Of a stretch of DNA of 64,000 nt, positions 1 through 8,143 are shown piece after piece. The stretch's first letter is position 1; each line of letters opens with the position of its first letter. This stretch comes from Blautia sp. (GTDB lineage Bacteria; Bacillota; Clostridia; Lachnospirales; Lachnospiraceae): the NCBI GenBank assembly GCA_029257775.1, contig JARIAQ010000038.1, positions 1-64,000 of the forward strand, in the 5' to 3' direction. Position numbers and translations under genes: made by a program. Below the pieces are notes generated by a model that was not told where the DNA came from, made no database searches, and saw only the letters and a list, made by a program, of their open reading frames with translations.

Positions 1-204
1 GTCATCCAATTTGGACATTGTACATTTTGTCCATCGCAATATTGAGTTAAGATTGGTTGACGTACACCTGGTCTTGAGAGATAGTTATCAAATAATTCAT
101 CTACAATACGAGAAATGCTTTCGAAGATATTTCGCCCATGTATCCATTTGTGGTCAAAAGCAGTAGAAGAAGTAATAGTGAAGTCATATCCTTTATTTCG
201 GTAC
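1..204 (-). pseudogene. C-terminal part of a split peptidoglycan-binding-type protein gene (runs off window)
   Basis: The minus strand is open from about 251 down to base 1 with no ATG. From the 9-bp repeat onward it reads as real protein, including GYDFTITSSTAFDH, HGRNIFESISRIVDEL and LTQYCDGQNVQCPNW. These resemble, from memory of the family, a clostridial protein often annotated as peptidoglycan-binding, with a SpoIID/LytB-like first half. The matching first half lies 16.5 kb away at 16683-17381 and ends in VYTEWYRN followed by junk and a stop. Joining the two at TTTCGGTAC gives EWYRN-KGYDF in frame. The stop codon and any further C-terminal domains lie outside the window. The gene as it stands has no start of its own and is presumably silent unless the element excises. 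Confidence 0.8.
196..204 (+). other. Left attachment-site core (attL), TTTCGGTAC
   Basis: This 9-bp sequence is repeated directly at 16693-16701. It is exactly where the broken host gene stops matching. The element side continues as ACCGAAAT, so ATTTCGGT-AC-ACCGAAAT (195-212) is a perfect palindrome around AC. A short identical core between attL and attR is what large serine recombinases leave behind. Confidence 0.8.
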
Positions 205-273
205 ACCGAAATCAATATGTATTTAGGATATGAAAATTTATTTTTTAAATTTTATAGAAAAACAGTAAAAGCA

Positions 274-302
274 TTGACAAAAAAATAACAAACTAGTATG
301 AT
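274..302 (+). promoter_or_regulatory. Sigma-70-type promoter of the malate dehydrogenase-Hdr-fumarate reductase operon
   Basis: The -35 box is TTGACA (274-279) and the -10 box is TATGAT (297-302), with a 17-bp spacer. Transcription would start just before the cobalamin riboswitch. Confidence 0.75.
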
Positions 303-331
303 GAGATTATGTAATTAAATATTGCAATATC

Positions 332-522
332 AGGTGAGAATTTATACATTCTGAAAAGGGAATTCGGTGAGAGTCCGAAACGAACTGGTCACTGTAAACA
401 GGAGTGCACTTCAGAAGTCCATTACATATATAAGATGTGAGAAGGCGAAGGAATCAGAGAACTGTAAGTCAGGAAACCTGCCTGGTATTTGAGATGTGCT
501 CCAGATACAGCATAGGCATCCA
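332..522 (+). promoter_or_regulatory. Cobalamin (B12) riboswitch, copy 1
   Basis: The core signatures are present: AAAGGGAAT, a GGTGAGAGTCC-type loop, CTGGTCACTGTAA, and the B12 box AGTCAGGAAACCTGCC at 467-482, followed by GATGTGCTCCAGATAC. It lies between a good promoter and an intrinsic terminator (562-591) ahead of the malate dehydrogenase gene. The architecture predicts premature termination when adenosylcobalamin or a related corrinoid is bound. The second copy at 12602-12797 shares long blocks, so the two units should be co-regulated. Confidence 0.9.
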
Positions 523-561
523 CCAAATTATATGAGGATAACAGTCATATAGTCTCTTTTT

Positions 562-591
562 TGTGTCTGCAAGGTGCAGTCACATTTTTTT
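562..591 (+). terminator. Intrinsic terminator forming the riboswitch 1 expression platform
   Basis: The stem TGTG-T-CTGCA pairs with TGCAG-T-CACA around a 3-nt loop and is followed by a run of seven T. It sits 75 bp upstream of the malate dehydrogenase start and has no upstream gene to terminate, so it is read as the OFF-state hairpin of the B12 switch. Confidence 0.75.
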
Positions 592-666
592 ATGCAAAAA
601 TGGATGTTCTCAGAGCAAGAATTGTTACATAAGAATTTAGCATTTATTAAGAATGGAGGTTGATCT

Positions 667-1617
667 ATGAGCAGTAAAATTACAATTGTTGGTGCTGGAA
701 GTGTGGGAGCAACAATAGCATACACATTGGCAGGTGAAGATATTGCATCTGAAATCGTGTTGATTGATATCAACAAAGAAAAAGTAGCTGGAGAGGTTAT
801 GGATATTGAACAGGGTACCTGTTTCCGTGATCCCATTTCTATTGTTGCAGGAGAATATAAGGATGCCAAAGATTCGGATATTGTAATCATTACTTCTGGT
901 ATTGCAAGAAAGCCAGGTCAAACCAGGATTGAGTTAACTCAGACAAATGTAAATATTTTAAAATCTATTACTCCTCAAATTGTAGAAGCAGCACCAAATG
1001 CACTTTATGTCATTGTAAGTAATCCTGTAGATATTATGACTTATGTATTCACAAAAATTTCAGGTTTGCCGGAAAAGCAAATTATTGGTTCTGGAACAAT
1101 ATTGGATACGGCAAGACTAAAATGTGGTCTTTCTGAACATTTTGGTGTAGCTCAAAGAAATATTCATGCCTATGTATTTGGTGAACATGGAGACACTTCT
1201 TTTATTCCATGGACAGGTACTTATATTTCAGGGGTCAGTGTGGATGAATTCTATGGGTTAATGAAATCTATGGGAAAAGATGTAAAAGAGTTAGATAAAG
1301 AAGAAATGCTGAACTATGTACAAAAATCTGGAGGAAAGATTATAGCAAATAAAGGAGCAACTTTTTATGCTGTATCCAAGGCGGTTTGTAAGCTTTGTAA
1401 CATTTTGTTAGCTGCGTCTGACTCCATTGTGACTGTCTCTTCCATGATGCATGGAGAGTATGGAATTGAAGATGTATGTTTTAGTACGTTGACTCTGGTT
1501 GGACCAGATGGTGTACAGGGTAAAGTACCAATGAGAATGAATAAAAGTGAGGTTGAATGTTTAAGAAAGAGCGCTGATGCATTGAAATCAGTCATTGCAC
1601 AGATTGATCTGAACTAA
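667..1617 (+). CDS. mdh: Malate dehydrogenase, lactate-dehydrogenase-like fold
   Basis: This 316-residue NAD-dependent 2-hydroxyacid dehydrogenase interconverts oxaloacetate and malate. The Rossmann motif GAGSVG is at 9-14, with Asp34 favouring NAD over NADP. Catalytic Asp147, Arg150 and His174 (GEHGDTS) are present. The substrate loop reads SGIARKPGQTR, so Arg81 occupies the position that is Gln in true lactate dehydrogenases. In this superfamily Arg there selects dicarboxylic substrates, so I call it malate rather than lactate dehydrogenase. Fumarase and fumarate reductase in the same operon support this. The start is ATG 667 after the RBS GGAGG. It is the first gene after the B12 riboswitch and probably forms malate from oxaloacetate while oxidising NADH. 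Confidence 0.85.
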   Translation: MSSKITIVGAGSVGATIAYTLAGEDIASEIVLIDINKEKVAGEVMDIEQGTCFRDPISIVAGEYKDAKDSDIVIITSGIARKPGQTRIELTQTNVNILKSITPQIVEAAPNALYVIVSNPVDIMTYVFTKISGLPEKQIIGSGTILDTARLKCGLSEHFGVAQRNIHAYVFGEHGDTSFIPWTGTYISGVSVDEFYGLMKSMGKDVKELDKEEMLNYVQKSGGKIIANKGATFYAVSKAVCKLCNILLAASDSIVTVSSMMHGEYGIEDVCFSTLTLVGPDGVQGKVPMRMNKSEVECLRKSADALKSVIAQIDLN

Positions 1618-1638
1618 GAAGAAAGGACAAGGGAATCT

Positions 1639-2436
1639 ATGAAATACAGTTATTATCCAGGCTGTACCCTGAGAACAAAAGCAAAAGATTTGGATGAATA
1701 TGCCAGAAAGAGTGCAGAAGTACTAGGATTTGATCTGGAAGAAGTAGAAGATTGGCAATGCTGTGGTGGTGTATATCCTCTAGGTACAGACGAGATTGCA
1801 ACAAAGTTATCATCCGTTCGTACTTTAAATGCAGCAAAAGAAAAAGGACAAGACTTGGTAACAATTTGTTCTGCTTGTCATCATGTAATTAAGCGTGTTA
1901 ATGATGATATGAAAAATGTAGAAGATATTCAGATAAGAGCCAATAATTATATGAAATTGAAAGAACCTTACAAAGGAGAAACTACAGTGCTTCATTATCT
2001 AGAAGTCTTAAGAGATCGCATTGGTTTCGAAAAAATAAAGGAAAAAGTAGTATATCCATTGACTGGAAAAAAGATTGGAGCTTATTATGGATGTCTTCTT
2101 TTAAGACCGGGTAAAATTATGGCATTTGACGATCCGGAAAATCCTACAATTATGGAAGAATTTATTCGAGCAATTGGAGCAGAACCAGTGATTTATCCAT
2201 ATCGAAATGAGTGCTGTGGTGGGTATATTTCCTTGAAAGAACAGGGCATGGCAAAAAATATGTGCAATAAAATCATAGATAGTGCATTAGGATTTGGTGC
2301 AGATATGGTAATTACTGCCTGTCCATTGTGTAAATATAATCTGACAAAAAATGGAAATGGAAGTCTTCCTGTGTATTATTTCACAGAGCTTTTAGCTGAA
2401 GCATTAGGTGTGAAGGAACAAAAAGAGGGAGTGTAA
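1639..2436 (+). CDS. hdrB: Heterodisulfide reductase subunit B-like protein (two CCG domains)
   Basis: The protein has 265 residues and two cysteine-rich CCG repeats. The first has YYPGC near residue 9, WQCCGG near 40 and CSACHH near 77. The second has YYGC, ECCGGY and CPLCKYNL. In methanogen HdrB these cysteines hold two non-cubane [4Fe-4S] clusters that reduce CoM-S-S-CoB. Bacteria lack that substrate, so the subunit probably passes electrons to a partner. Here the obvious partner is the fumarate reductase encoded downstream; methanogen thiol:fumarate reductase similarly carries a CCG module in its TfrB subunit. It follows the dehydrogenase gene by 21 bp and precedes hdrC. It is probably cytoplasmic, as no membrane segments are seen. 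Confidence 0.88.
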   Translation: MKYSYYPGCTLRTKAKDLDEYARKSAEVLGFDLEEVEDWQCCGGVYPLGTDEIATKLSSVRTLNAAKEKGQDLVTICSACHHVIKRVNDDMKNVEDIQIRANNYMKLKEPYKGETTVLHYLEVLRDRIGFEKIKEKVVYPLTGKKIGAYYGCLLLRPGKIMAFDDPENPTIMEEFIRAIGAEPVIYPYRNECCGGYISLKEQGMAKNMCNKIIDSALGFGADMVITACPLCKYNLTKNGNGSLPVYYFTELLAEALGVKEQKEGV

Positions 2437-2442
2437 AAAAGA

Positions 2443-2841
2443 ATGGAAAGAATGATAAATGATAAACATGCGGCGGAGCGCATCAAAGAAATTTCTGGTA
2501 CAAATCCATTAAAGTGTATGAAATGTGGCAAGTGTTCTGCAACATGTCCTTCTTTTGATGAAATGGATATTAAGCCACATCAGTTTGTATCTTATGTGGT
2601 GAATGAGGATATTGAAGCACTGGTAAATTCCAAATCTCTTTGGAAATGCCTTTCCTGTTTTGCATGTGTAGAAAGATGTCCACGAGATGTAAAACCAGGA
2701 AAAATCATAGATGCAGCAAGACAGTTGGTAGTTCGTAAAAAGGGTGGGACCTATCTTTCTCCAGATGAGATTCCAGAACTTTTAGATCCAGAACTTCCAC
2801 AGCAATTATTAGTTAGTGCATTTAGAAGATACAGGAGGTAA
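2443..2841 (+). CDS. hdrC: Heterodisulfide reductase subunit C-like ferredoxin
   Basis: This 132-residue protein has two [4Fe-4S] motifs, CMKCGKCSATCP near residues 25-36 and CLSCFACVERCP near 70-81. The last Cys-Pro is followed by the alpha-helical segment KPGKIIDAARQLVV that is typical of HdrC. It is expected to relay electrons between HdrA and HdrB. The start ATG 2443 follows the RBS AGAGGGAG inside the end of hdrB. The stop lies 5 bp before hdrA. The length is at the short end for HdrC. Confidence 0.88.
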   Translation: MERMINDKHAAERIKEISGTNPLKCMKCGKCSATCPSFDEMDIKPHQFVSYVVNEDIEALVNSKSLWKCLSCFACVERCPRDVKPGKIIDAARQLVVRKKGGTYLSPDEIPELLDPELPQQLLVSAFRRYRR

Positions 2842-2846
2842 GAAAC

Positions 2847-4835
2847 GTGCAGAGAATCGGTGTATTTGTCTGTCATTGTGGCAGTAACATTGCTGCTACG
2901 GTAGATATAAAAAAAGTAGTAGAGATCGCTGCAAAAGAACCGGGAGTCGTTCATGCGGAAGATTACCAGTATATGTGTTCTGAGGCGGGTCAGGCAAAGA
3001 TTCAGGAAGCAATTAAAGAAAAGAATTTAACAGGAATTGTTGTCTGTTCTTGTTCTCCACGTATGCATGAAGCAACTTTTCGAAAGGCTGCAGAGCGTGC
3101 GGGATTAAATCCATATATGGTAGAAATTGCGAATATTCGTGAACATTGTTCGTGGATTCATAAAAATATGGAGGAAGCAACGGAGAAAGCTGTAATTCTT
3201 GCAAGAGCAGCCATTGCAAAAGTTCATTTAAACGCGCCATTGCAACCAGGTGAGAGTCGTGTAACAAAAAGGGCATTGGTTATTGGCGGAGGGATTGCAG
3301 GTATTCAAACTGCTCTTGATATTGCTGATGCAGGATATGAAGTTGACATTGTAGAAAAGACGCCAAGTATCGGAGGAAGAATGTCTCAGCTTGATAAGAC
3401 TTTTCCGACATTAGACTGTTCCGCATGTATTTTAACACCAAAAATGGTAGAAGCCGCAGCTCATGAAAAAATTACGATTCATACCTATAGTGAAGTGGAA
3501 AAAGTTAGTGGATTTGTAGGGAATTTTACTGTAGATATAAAGAAAAAAGCAAGAAGTGTTGACATTGCAAAATGTACAGGTTGTGGTGTTTGTATGGAAA
3601 AATGTCCATCAAAAAAAATCCCAAGCGAGTTTAACAGAGACCTTAGTAATCGTACTGCAATTTATACTCCGTTTGCACAGGCAATTCCCAATGTCCCAGT
3701 AATTGATCGTGAGCATTGTATGAAATTTCAATCAGGAAAATGTGGAGTTTGTGCAAAAGTATGTCAAGCTGGAGCTATTGATTATACACAAAAAGATGAA
3801 ATTATCACGCAGAACTATGGTGCAATTGTAGTGGCAACTGGATTTGATACTATTAAGTTAGATCGCTATGACGAGTATGCATATAATCAGAGTAAAGATG
3901 TTATTACATCCTTAGAATTAGAGCGTATTATGAATGCGGCAGGACCTACAAAAGGACATTTAGAGCGCCTTTCTGATGGAAAGGCACCAAAGGAAATGGT
4001 ATTTATTCAGTGCGTTGGAAGTCGTTGTTCTGATGATAGAGGAAAACCATATTGTTCAAAAATTTGTTGTATGTATACAGCCAAACATGCCATGCTCATT
4101 CGTGATAAATATCCAGATGTTAATGTGACTGTATTCTACATTGATGTCCGTACACCAGGCAAAAATTTTGATGAATTCTACAGACGTGCAGTAGAACAGT
4201 ATGGTGTAAATTATATTAAAGGCCAGGTTGGAAAAGTTATACCCCAGCCGAATGGAAAACTTTTGGTGCAAGGTTCCGACCTTCTGGATAATAAACAGAT
4301 TTTAAAGGAAGCAGATATGGTAGTTCTTGCTACTGCAATTGAACCAAATCCAGACGTAAGAAAGATTGCTACCATGTTGACGGCAAGTATTGATACAAAC
4401 AATTTCCTTACAGAAGCACATGCGAAACTTCGTCCTGTGGAATCCCCCACAGCTGGAATTTTTCTTTCTGGTGTATGTCAGGGACCAAAAGACATTCCGG
4501 AAACAGTTGCGCAGGCAGGAGCAGCGGCAGTAAAAGTTATTGGACTTCTCGCAAAAGATAAATTAATGACCAATCCTTGTACAGCTAAGTCTGATGAACT
4601 CCTTTGTAATGGATGTTCTACTTGTGCTAATGTTTGTCCTTATGGTGCAATTTCTTATGAAGAGAAAGAAGTAAATGATCATGGTATTCGCGAGACAAGA
4701 AGAATTGCACAAGTAAATACAGCTCTTTGCCAAGGTTGTGGAGCTTGTACCGTAGTTTGTCCATCGGGTGCTATGGATTTACAGGGATTTTCAAATAGAC
4801 AGATTTTAGCGGAGGTAGATGCAATATGTCGATAG
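2847..4835 (+). CDS. hdrA: Heterodisulfide reductase subunit A-like flavoprotein
   Basis: The 662-residue FAD/Fe-S protein is the usual flavin-based electron-bifurcating subunit of Hdr complexes. It has an N-terminal Cys-rich domain (VCHCGSN; CSCSPRMHE) and a dinucleotide-binding motif GGGIAGIQ near residue 147, followed by GGRMSQLDKTFPTLDCSAC. Two ferredoxin-like cluster motifs near 243 (CTGCGVCMEKCP) and 300 (CGVCAKVC) interrupt the flavin domain. Two more close the protein near 588 and 628 (CNGCSTC, CQGCGAC). The start is GTG 2847, 7 nt after a strong AGGAGG. The end overlaps the MvhD-like gene by 10 nt, implying coupled translation. Expected role: split electrons from NADH, via the Flx-like subunits, between ferredoxin and a higher-potential acceptor reached through HdrBC. 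Confidence 0.92.
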   Translation: MQRIGVFVCHCGSNIAATVDIKKVVEIAAKEPGVVHAEDYQYMCSEAGQAKIQEAIKEKNLTGIVVCSCSPRMHEATFRKAAERAGLNPYMVEIANIREHCSWIHKNMEEATEKAVILARAAIAKVHLNAPLQPGESRVTKRALVIGGGIAGIQTALDIADAGYEVDIVEKTPSIGGRMSQLDKTFPTLDCSACILTPKMVEAAAHEKITIHTYSEVEKVSGFVGNFTVDIKKKARSVDIAKCTGCGVCMEKCPSKKIPSEFNRDLSNRTAIYTPFAQAIPNVPVIDREHCMKFQSGKCGVCAKVCQAGAIDYTQKDEIITQNYGAIVVATGFDTIKLDRYDEYAYNQSKDVITSLELERIMNAAGPTKGHLERLSDGKAPKEMVFIQCVGSRCSDDRGKPYCSKICCMYTAKHAMLIRDKYPDVNVTVFYIDVRTPGKNFDEFYRRAVEQYGVNYIKGQVGKVIPQPNGKLLVQGSDLLDNKQILKEADMVVLATAIEPNPDVRKIATMLTASIDTNNFLTEAHAKLRPVESPTAGIFLSGVCQGPKDIPETVAQAGAAAVKVIGLLAKDKLMTNPCTAKSDELLCNGCSTCANVCPYGAISYEEKEVNDHGIRETRRIAQVNTALCQGCGACTVVCPSGAMDLQGFSNRQILAEVDAICR

Positions 4836-5269
4836 AAAAGAAAGAAGAGTTTAGACCTAAAATCGTTGCTTTTTGTTGTAACTGGTGTAGTTACGCAGGA
4901 GCAGATCTTGCAGGAAGTAGTCGACTTTCTTATCCTGCAGATGTGAAAATTATTCGTGTGCCATGCTCTTGTCGTGTAAATCCAATGTTTATTTTAAGGG
5001 CTTTTGAAAAAGGGGCAGATGGTGTTATTATGTGTGGATGTCACCCTGGAGATTGTCATTATAGCACAGGAAATTACTATGCAAGAAGGCGTATGACTCT
5101 TTTATTTTCCATGTTGGATTACATAGGAATTGAAAACGGAAGAACCCGGGTAGAATGGGTTTCAGCAGCAGAAGGTGTGAAATTTTCACAAACAATGAAT
5201 GAATTTGTTGAGAAGATATATTCTCTTGGTAAGAATGTCAGATTGGAGGATTTAAGATGCAGGAATTAG
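4826..5269 (+). CDS. mvhD: MvhD/FlxD-type electron-transfer subunit
   Basis: The 147-residue protein matches the methyl-viologen-reducing hydrogenase delta subunit family. It has CCNWCSYAGAD near residue 16, VPCSCRVNP near 48 and MCGCHPGDCHY near 71. In known complexes this [2Fe-2S] subunit docks on HdrA and feeds it electrons from a hydrogenase, formate dehydrogenase or the NADH-oxidising Flx subunits. Here no NiFe hydrogenase is present and FlxA-like genes follow, so the FlxD role is more likely. It overlaps hdrA at its start and the next gene by 13 nt at its end. Confidence 0.88.
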   Translation: MSIEKKEEFRPKIVAFCCNWCSYAGADLAGSSRLSYPADVKIIRVPCSCRVNPMFILRAFEKGADGVIMCGCHPGDCHYSTGNYYARRRMTLLFSMLDYIGIENGRTRVEWVSAAEGVKFSQTMNEFVEKIYSLGKNVRLEDLRCRN

Positions 5270-6231
5270 TAAATCGAGCAAAAGAACTACTGGCAAATCA
5301 GACAGTGGCTCGTGTTCTTGGCTGGAAAACCGGAGACTTGCCTTATAATCCGCAGCCAGCTTACTTTGAGACAGAAGATGATTTAAAAGATTTTGTATAT
5401 AATGGATTTTGTGGCGCAAACTTAAGTAAATATATGATTGAAGCATCAAAAAAAGAGGGAAAAACATTGGTATTTTTAAAACCATGTGATACATATAGCT
5501 TTAATCAGTTATTAAAAGAACATCGTGTAGATCGTGAAAAAGCATATATTATTGGCGTGGGTTGTAAAGGAAAATTAGATATTGAAAAAATTCGACAAAA
5601 GGGAATAAAGGGAATTGAAAAAATTGAAGGCACAGAACTTACTGATGTATGCGAAACCCTTAAAATCCAAACCATTTACGGAGAAAAAACCTGTGCATAT
5701 CAGAATGTTATGCTGGAACGTTGCCATGTGTGTAAGGGAAAAGAACACATGATTTACGATGAAAAAATTGGAGAATCCAGAGATACGAAAGATGCAAATC
5801 GATTTACAGAAGTGGAACGAATCGAAGCAATGAGTCCAGAAGAAAAGTTTGCTTTTTTTCAGAATGAATTAAGTAAATGTATTCGCTGTAATGCGTGTAG
5901 GAATGTCTGTCCGGCCTGTAGCTGCAGAAAGTGTGTGTTTGACAGTAATAAATTTGATAGTGCACAAAAAGCAAATGTAGACTCTTTTGAAGAAAAAATG
6001 TTTCATATTATTCGTGCATTTCATGTGGCTGGAAGATGTACAGACTGTGGAGAATGTAGCAGGGTATGTCCGCAAGGAATTCCGCTTCATTTGTTTAATC
6101 GTAAATTTATTAAAGACATCAATGAATTTTATGGAGAGTTTCAGGCAGGGGAAGATGCTGAAACAAAAGGGCCATTAACAGATTTTACATTTAATGATGT
6201 AGAGCCTGGTATTGTGTCAGAAAGGGGATAA
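5257..6231 (+). CDS. 4Fe-4S dicluster electron-transfer protein (FlxC/FrhB-like)
   Basis: The protein has 324 residues. The first half contains a motif (FLKPCDTYS near residue 76, GVGCKGKLD near 103) like the beta subunits of F420-reducing hydrogenases and related dehydrogenases. The second half carries two cluster sites, CIRCNACRNVCPACSC near 208 and CTDCGECSRVCP near 262. Its place between the MvhD-like gene and an AsrA-like gene mirrors the flxA-flxB-flxC-flxD order of Flx-Hdr loci in reverse, which suggests FlxC. It probably bridges the NADH-oxidising subunit to MvhD/HdrA. The exact subunit name is an inference. Confidence 0.75.
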   Translation: MQELVNRAKELLANQTVARVLGWKTGDLPYNPQPAYFETEDDLKDFVYNGFCGANLSKYMIEASKKEGKTLVFLKPCDTYSFNQLLKEHRVDREKAYIIGVGCKGKLDIEKIRQKGIKGIEKIEGTELTDVCETLKIQTIYGEKTCAYQNVMLERCHVCKGKEHMIYDEKIGESRDTKDANRFTEVERIEAMSPEEKFAFFQNELSKCIRCNACRNVCPACSCRKCVFDSNKFDSAQKANVDSFEEKMFHIIRAFHVAGRCTDCGECSRVCPQGIPLHLFNRKFIKDINEFYGEFQAGEDAETKGPLTDFTFNDVEPGIVSERG

Positions 6232-6234
6232 TGT

Positions 6235-7266
6235 ATGTTTAAAATCAAAGAAGAAAATTTGCCGGCATTATTCCAAAAAATTGCCGCAGAACAAGAATTA
6301 TATTTGCCGGTAAAATCTGCTGGACAGGTAAATTTTGCTGTATGGACAGAAGAAGCAGAGGTTTCTTTGGATACGTTAAAGACAGTAAAATCACCTAAAG
6401 ATGCATTTTTTCCGCAGAGCGAAAATCTTTATAGCTGTATACGTAATGGCAAAAAATTGACCATTGAACCAGGGCAATTAAAAGAACAAAATTTTGTTGT
6501 TTTTGGCATGAAAGCCTGTGATATACAGGGAGTAAAAGTGCTTGATAATGTATTTTTAAGTGATCCAATAGACAGTTTTTATGCTGCTAGAAGAGATCAT
6601 GGAACCATTGTGGCTTTGGCCTGTCATGAACCAGAAGAGAGCTGTTTTTGTAAAGTGTTTGGAATTGATTGTGCAAATCCAGTTGCTGATGTAGCCACTT
6701 GGATGATTGATGGTAATATGTATTGGAATCCTCTTACAGAAAAGGGAAATGCTCTTACAGAATTAGTAAAAGATATTCTGGAAGAAAGTGATACCGCTAT
6801 TATAGAGCAGGAAAAGAAAAAAATTCATGCCATTGTAGAAAAACTTCCATACGCTCAGCTTTCTTTAAAGGGATGGGGAGAAAAGGACTATATGGAACGC
6901 TTTAATTCCCCAATATGGGAGGAACTATATAAACCATGCCTTGCATGTGGAACCTGTACATTTGTATGTCCGACCTGCCAGTGCTATGATATTAAAGATT
7001 ATGACACTGGACATGGTGTACAGCGTTATCGCTGCTGGGATTCCTGTATGTATTCAGACTTTACAATGATGGCTCATGGTAACAATCGTACAAGTCAGAT
7101 GCAGCGTTTTCGGCAGAGGTTTATGCACAAATTAGTGTACTACCCAGTCAATAATGATGGTATGTTTTCCTGTGTCGGATGTGGTAGATGTGTAGAAAAA
7201 TGCCCATCTTCATTGAATATTGTGAAAGTAATCAAGGCATTTGAAGAACAGGGAGGTAACAACTAA
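6235..7266 (+). CDS. 4Fe-4S dicluster protein (FlxB / anaerobic sulfite reductase A-like)
   Basis: This 343-residue protein has KACDIQGV near residue 93 and CHEPEESCFC near 125. Two C-terminal cluster motifs follow, CLACGTCTFVCPTCQC near 236 and CVGCGRCVEKCP near 312. The layout resembles AsrA of anaerobic sulfite reductase and the B subunit of Flx complexes. It starts 3 bp after the previous stop and its stop shares bases with the next ATG (TAATG), so the two are translationally coupled. Expected role: electron relay between the FlxA-like flavoprotein and the Hdr part. No sulfite reductase catalytic subunit is nearby, so a sulfite role is unlikely. Confidence 0.75.
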   Translation: MFKIKEENLPALFQKIAAEQELYLPVKSAGQVNFAVWTEEAEVSLDTLKTVKSPKDAFFPQSENLYSCIRNGKKLTIEPGQLKEQNFVVFGMKACDIQGVKVLDNVFLSDPIDSFYAARRDHGTIVALACHEPEESCFCKVFGIDCANPVADVATWMIDGNMYWNPLTEKGNALTELVKDILEESDTAIIEQEKKKIHAIVEKLPYAQLSLKGWGEKDYMERFNSPIWEELYKPCLACGTCTFVCPTCQCYDIKDYDTGHGVQRYRCWDSCMYSDFTMMAHGNNRTSQMQRFRQRFMHKLVYYPVNNDGMFSCVGCGRCVEKCPSSLNIVKVIKAFEEQGGNN

Positions 7267-8126
7267 TGCATGAACATGAATGTACTTGTCATAAAAATTA
7301 TACTTTGGACACCTTAATTCCAAAAGTTGGTGTAATTACAGATATTAGAGAAGAGACACCGGATGTAAAGACTTTCCGTGTTAATGCACCAGAAGGAGGA
7401 AAACTGTTTGAACATATGCCTGGTCAGTGTGCTATGCTCTGTGCGCCTGGTGTCAGCGAGGGAATGTTTTCCATTACATCCTCTCCAACAAATCGTGAAT
7501 ATCAAGAATTTAGTATTAAAAAATGTGGTTCCTTAACGGACTATCTTCACAGCCTGTCTGTGGGAGATGAGATTACTGTTCGCGGGCCATATGGAAATCA
7601 TTTTCCTGTGGAAGATAAATTGAAAGGGAAGAATCTGTTATTTATTGCAGGTGGTATTGGACTTGCTCCCCTTCGTTCGGTTATTAATTATGTGCTAGAT
7701 AATCGTGATGATTATGGAACTGTTGATATTCTTTATGGTTCCCGTTCTGCAGATGATTTGGTACAACTTAAGGAAATTCAGGAAGTCTGGATGAATGCAA
7801 AAGATGTGAATGTATATCTTACTATTGACCGCGAACAAGAAGGATGGGATGGGCACGTAGGATTTGTACCATCTTATTTAAAAGAAATTGGTTTTGATAC
7901 CAATAAAACTGCTCTTGTATGTGGACCTCCAATTATGATTAAATTTGTACTTGCTGGTCTGGAGGAATTGGGATTTTCCAGAGAACAGGTTTATACAACA
8001 TTAGAACTTCGAATGAAATGTGGCGTCGGGAAATGTGGGCGATGCAACATCGGTTCTAAATATGTATGTAAAGACGGACCTGTATTTCGCTGCGATGAAA
8101 TTGATGAATTACCTAACGAATACTAG
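7266..8126 (+). CDS. FAD/NAD(P)-binding 2Fe-2S oxidoreductase subunit (FlxA/AsrB-like)
   Basis: The protein has 286 residues and the ferredoxin-NADP reductase fold. The flavin-binding part has SITSSPT near residue 70. The nucleotide-binding part has AGGIGLAPLRS near 128 and CGPP near 219. A C-terminal 2Fe-2S motif, KCGVGKCGRCNIG, lies near 252, as in the electron-transfer subunit of dihydroorotate dehydrogenase B. It is the probable entry point for NADH into the complex, equivalent to FlxA. The first 12 residues hold His and Cys (HEHECTCHK). Gene order hdrBCA-D-C-B-A makes a complete Flx-Hdr set. Confidence 0.82.
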   Translation: MHEHECTCHKNYTLDTLIPKVGVITDIREETPDVKTFRVNAPEGGKLFEHMPGQCAMLCAPGVSEGMFSITSSPTNREYQEFSIKKCGSLTDYLHSLSVGDEITVRGPYGNHFPVEDKLKGKNLLFIAGGIGLAPLRSVINYVLDNRDDYGTVDILYGSRSADDLVQLKEIQEVWMNAKDVNVYLTIDREQEGWDGHVGFVPSYLKEIGFDTNKTALVCGPPIMIKFVLAGLEELGFSREQVYTTLELRMKCGVGKCGRCNIGSKYVCKDGPVFRCDEIDELPNEY

Positions 8127-8143
8127 GAAAGGATGATACCAAA

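Noticed and set aside
1..251. Minus-strand open frame as a transposase fragment
   Set aside because: The translation continues the protein broken at 16683 across an exact repeat, so it is the host gene's second part.
528..921. Overlapping minus-strand ORFs in the leader and mdh start
   Set aside because: They run antisense through the riboswitch terminator and the mdh gene, lack RBSs, and have low-complexity products.
667..1617. L-lactate dehydrogenase
   Set aside because: Arg rather than Gln at the specificity position, and the operon context of fumarase and fumarate reductase, indicate malate dehydrogenase.
5257..8126. Anaerobic sulfite reductase (asrABC)
   Set aside because: AsrA- and AsrB-like subunits are present, but no siroheme catalytic subunit is found, and the genes lie within an Hdr operon.
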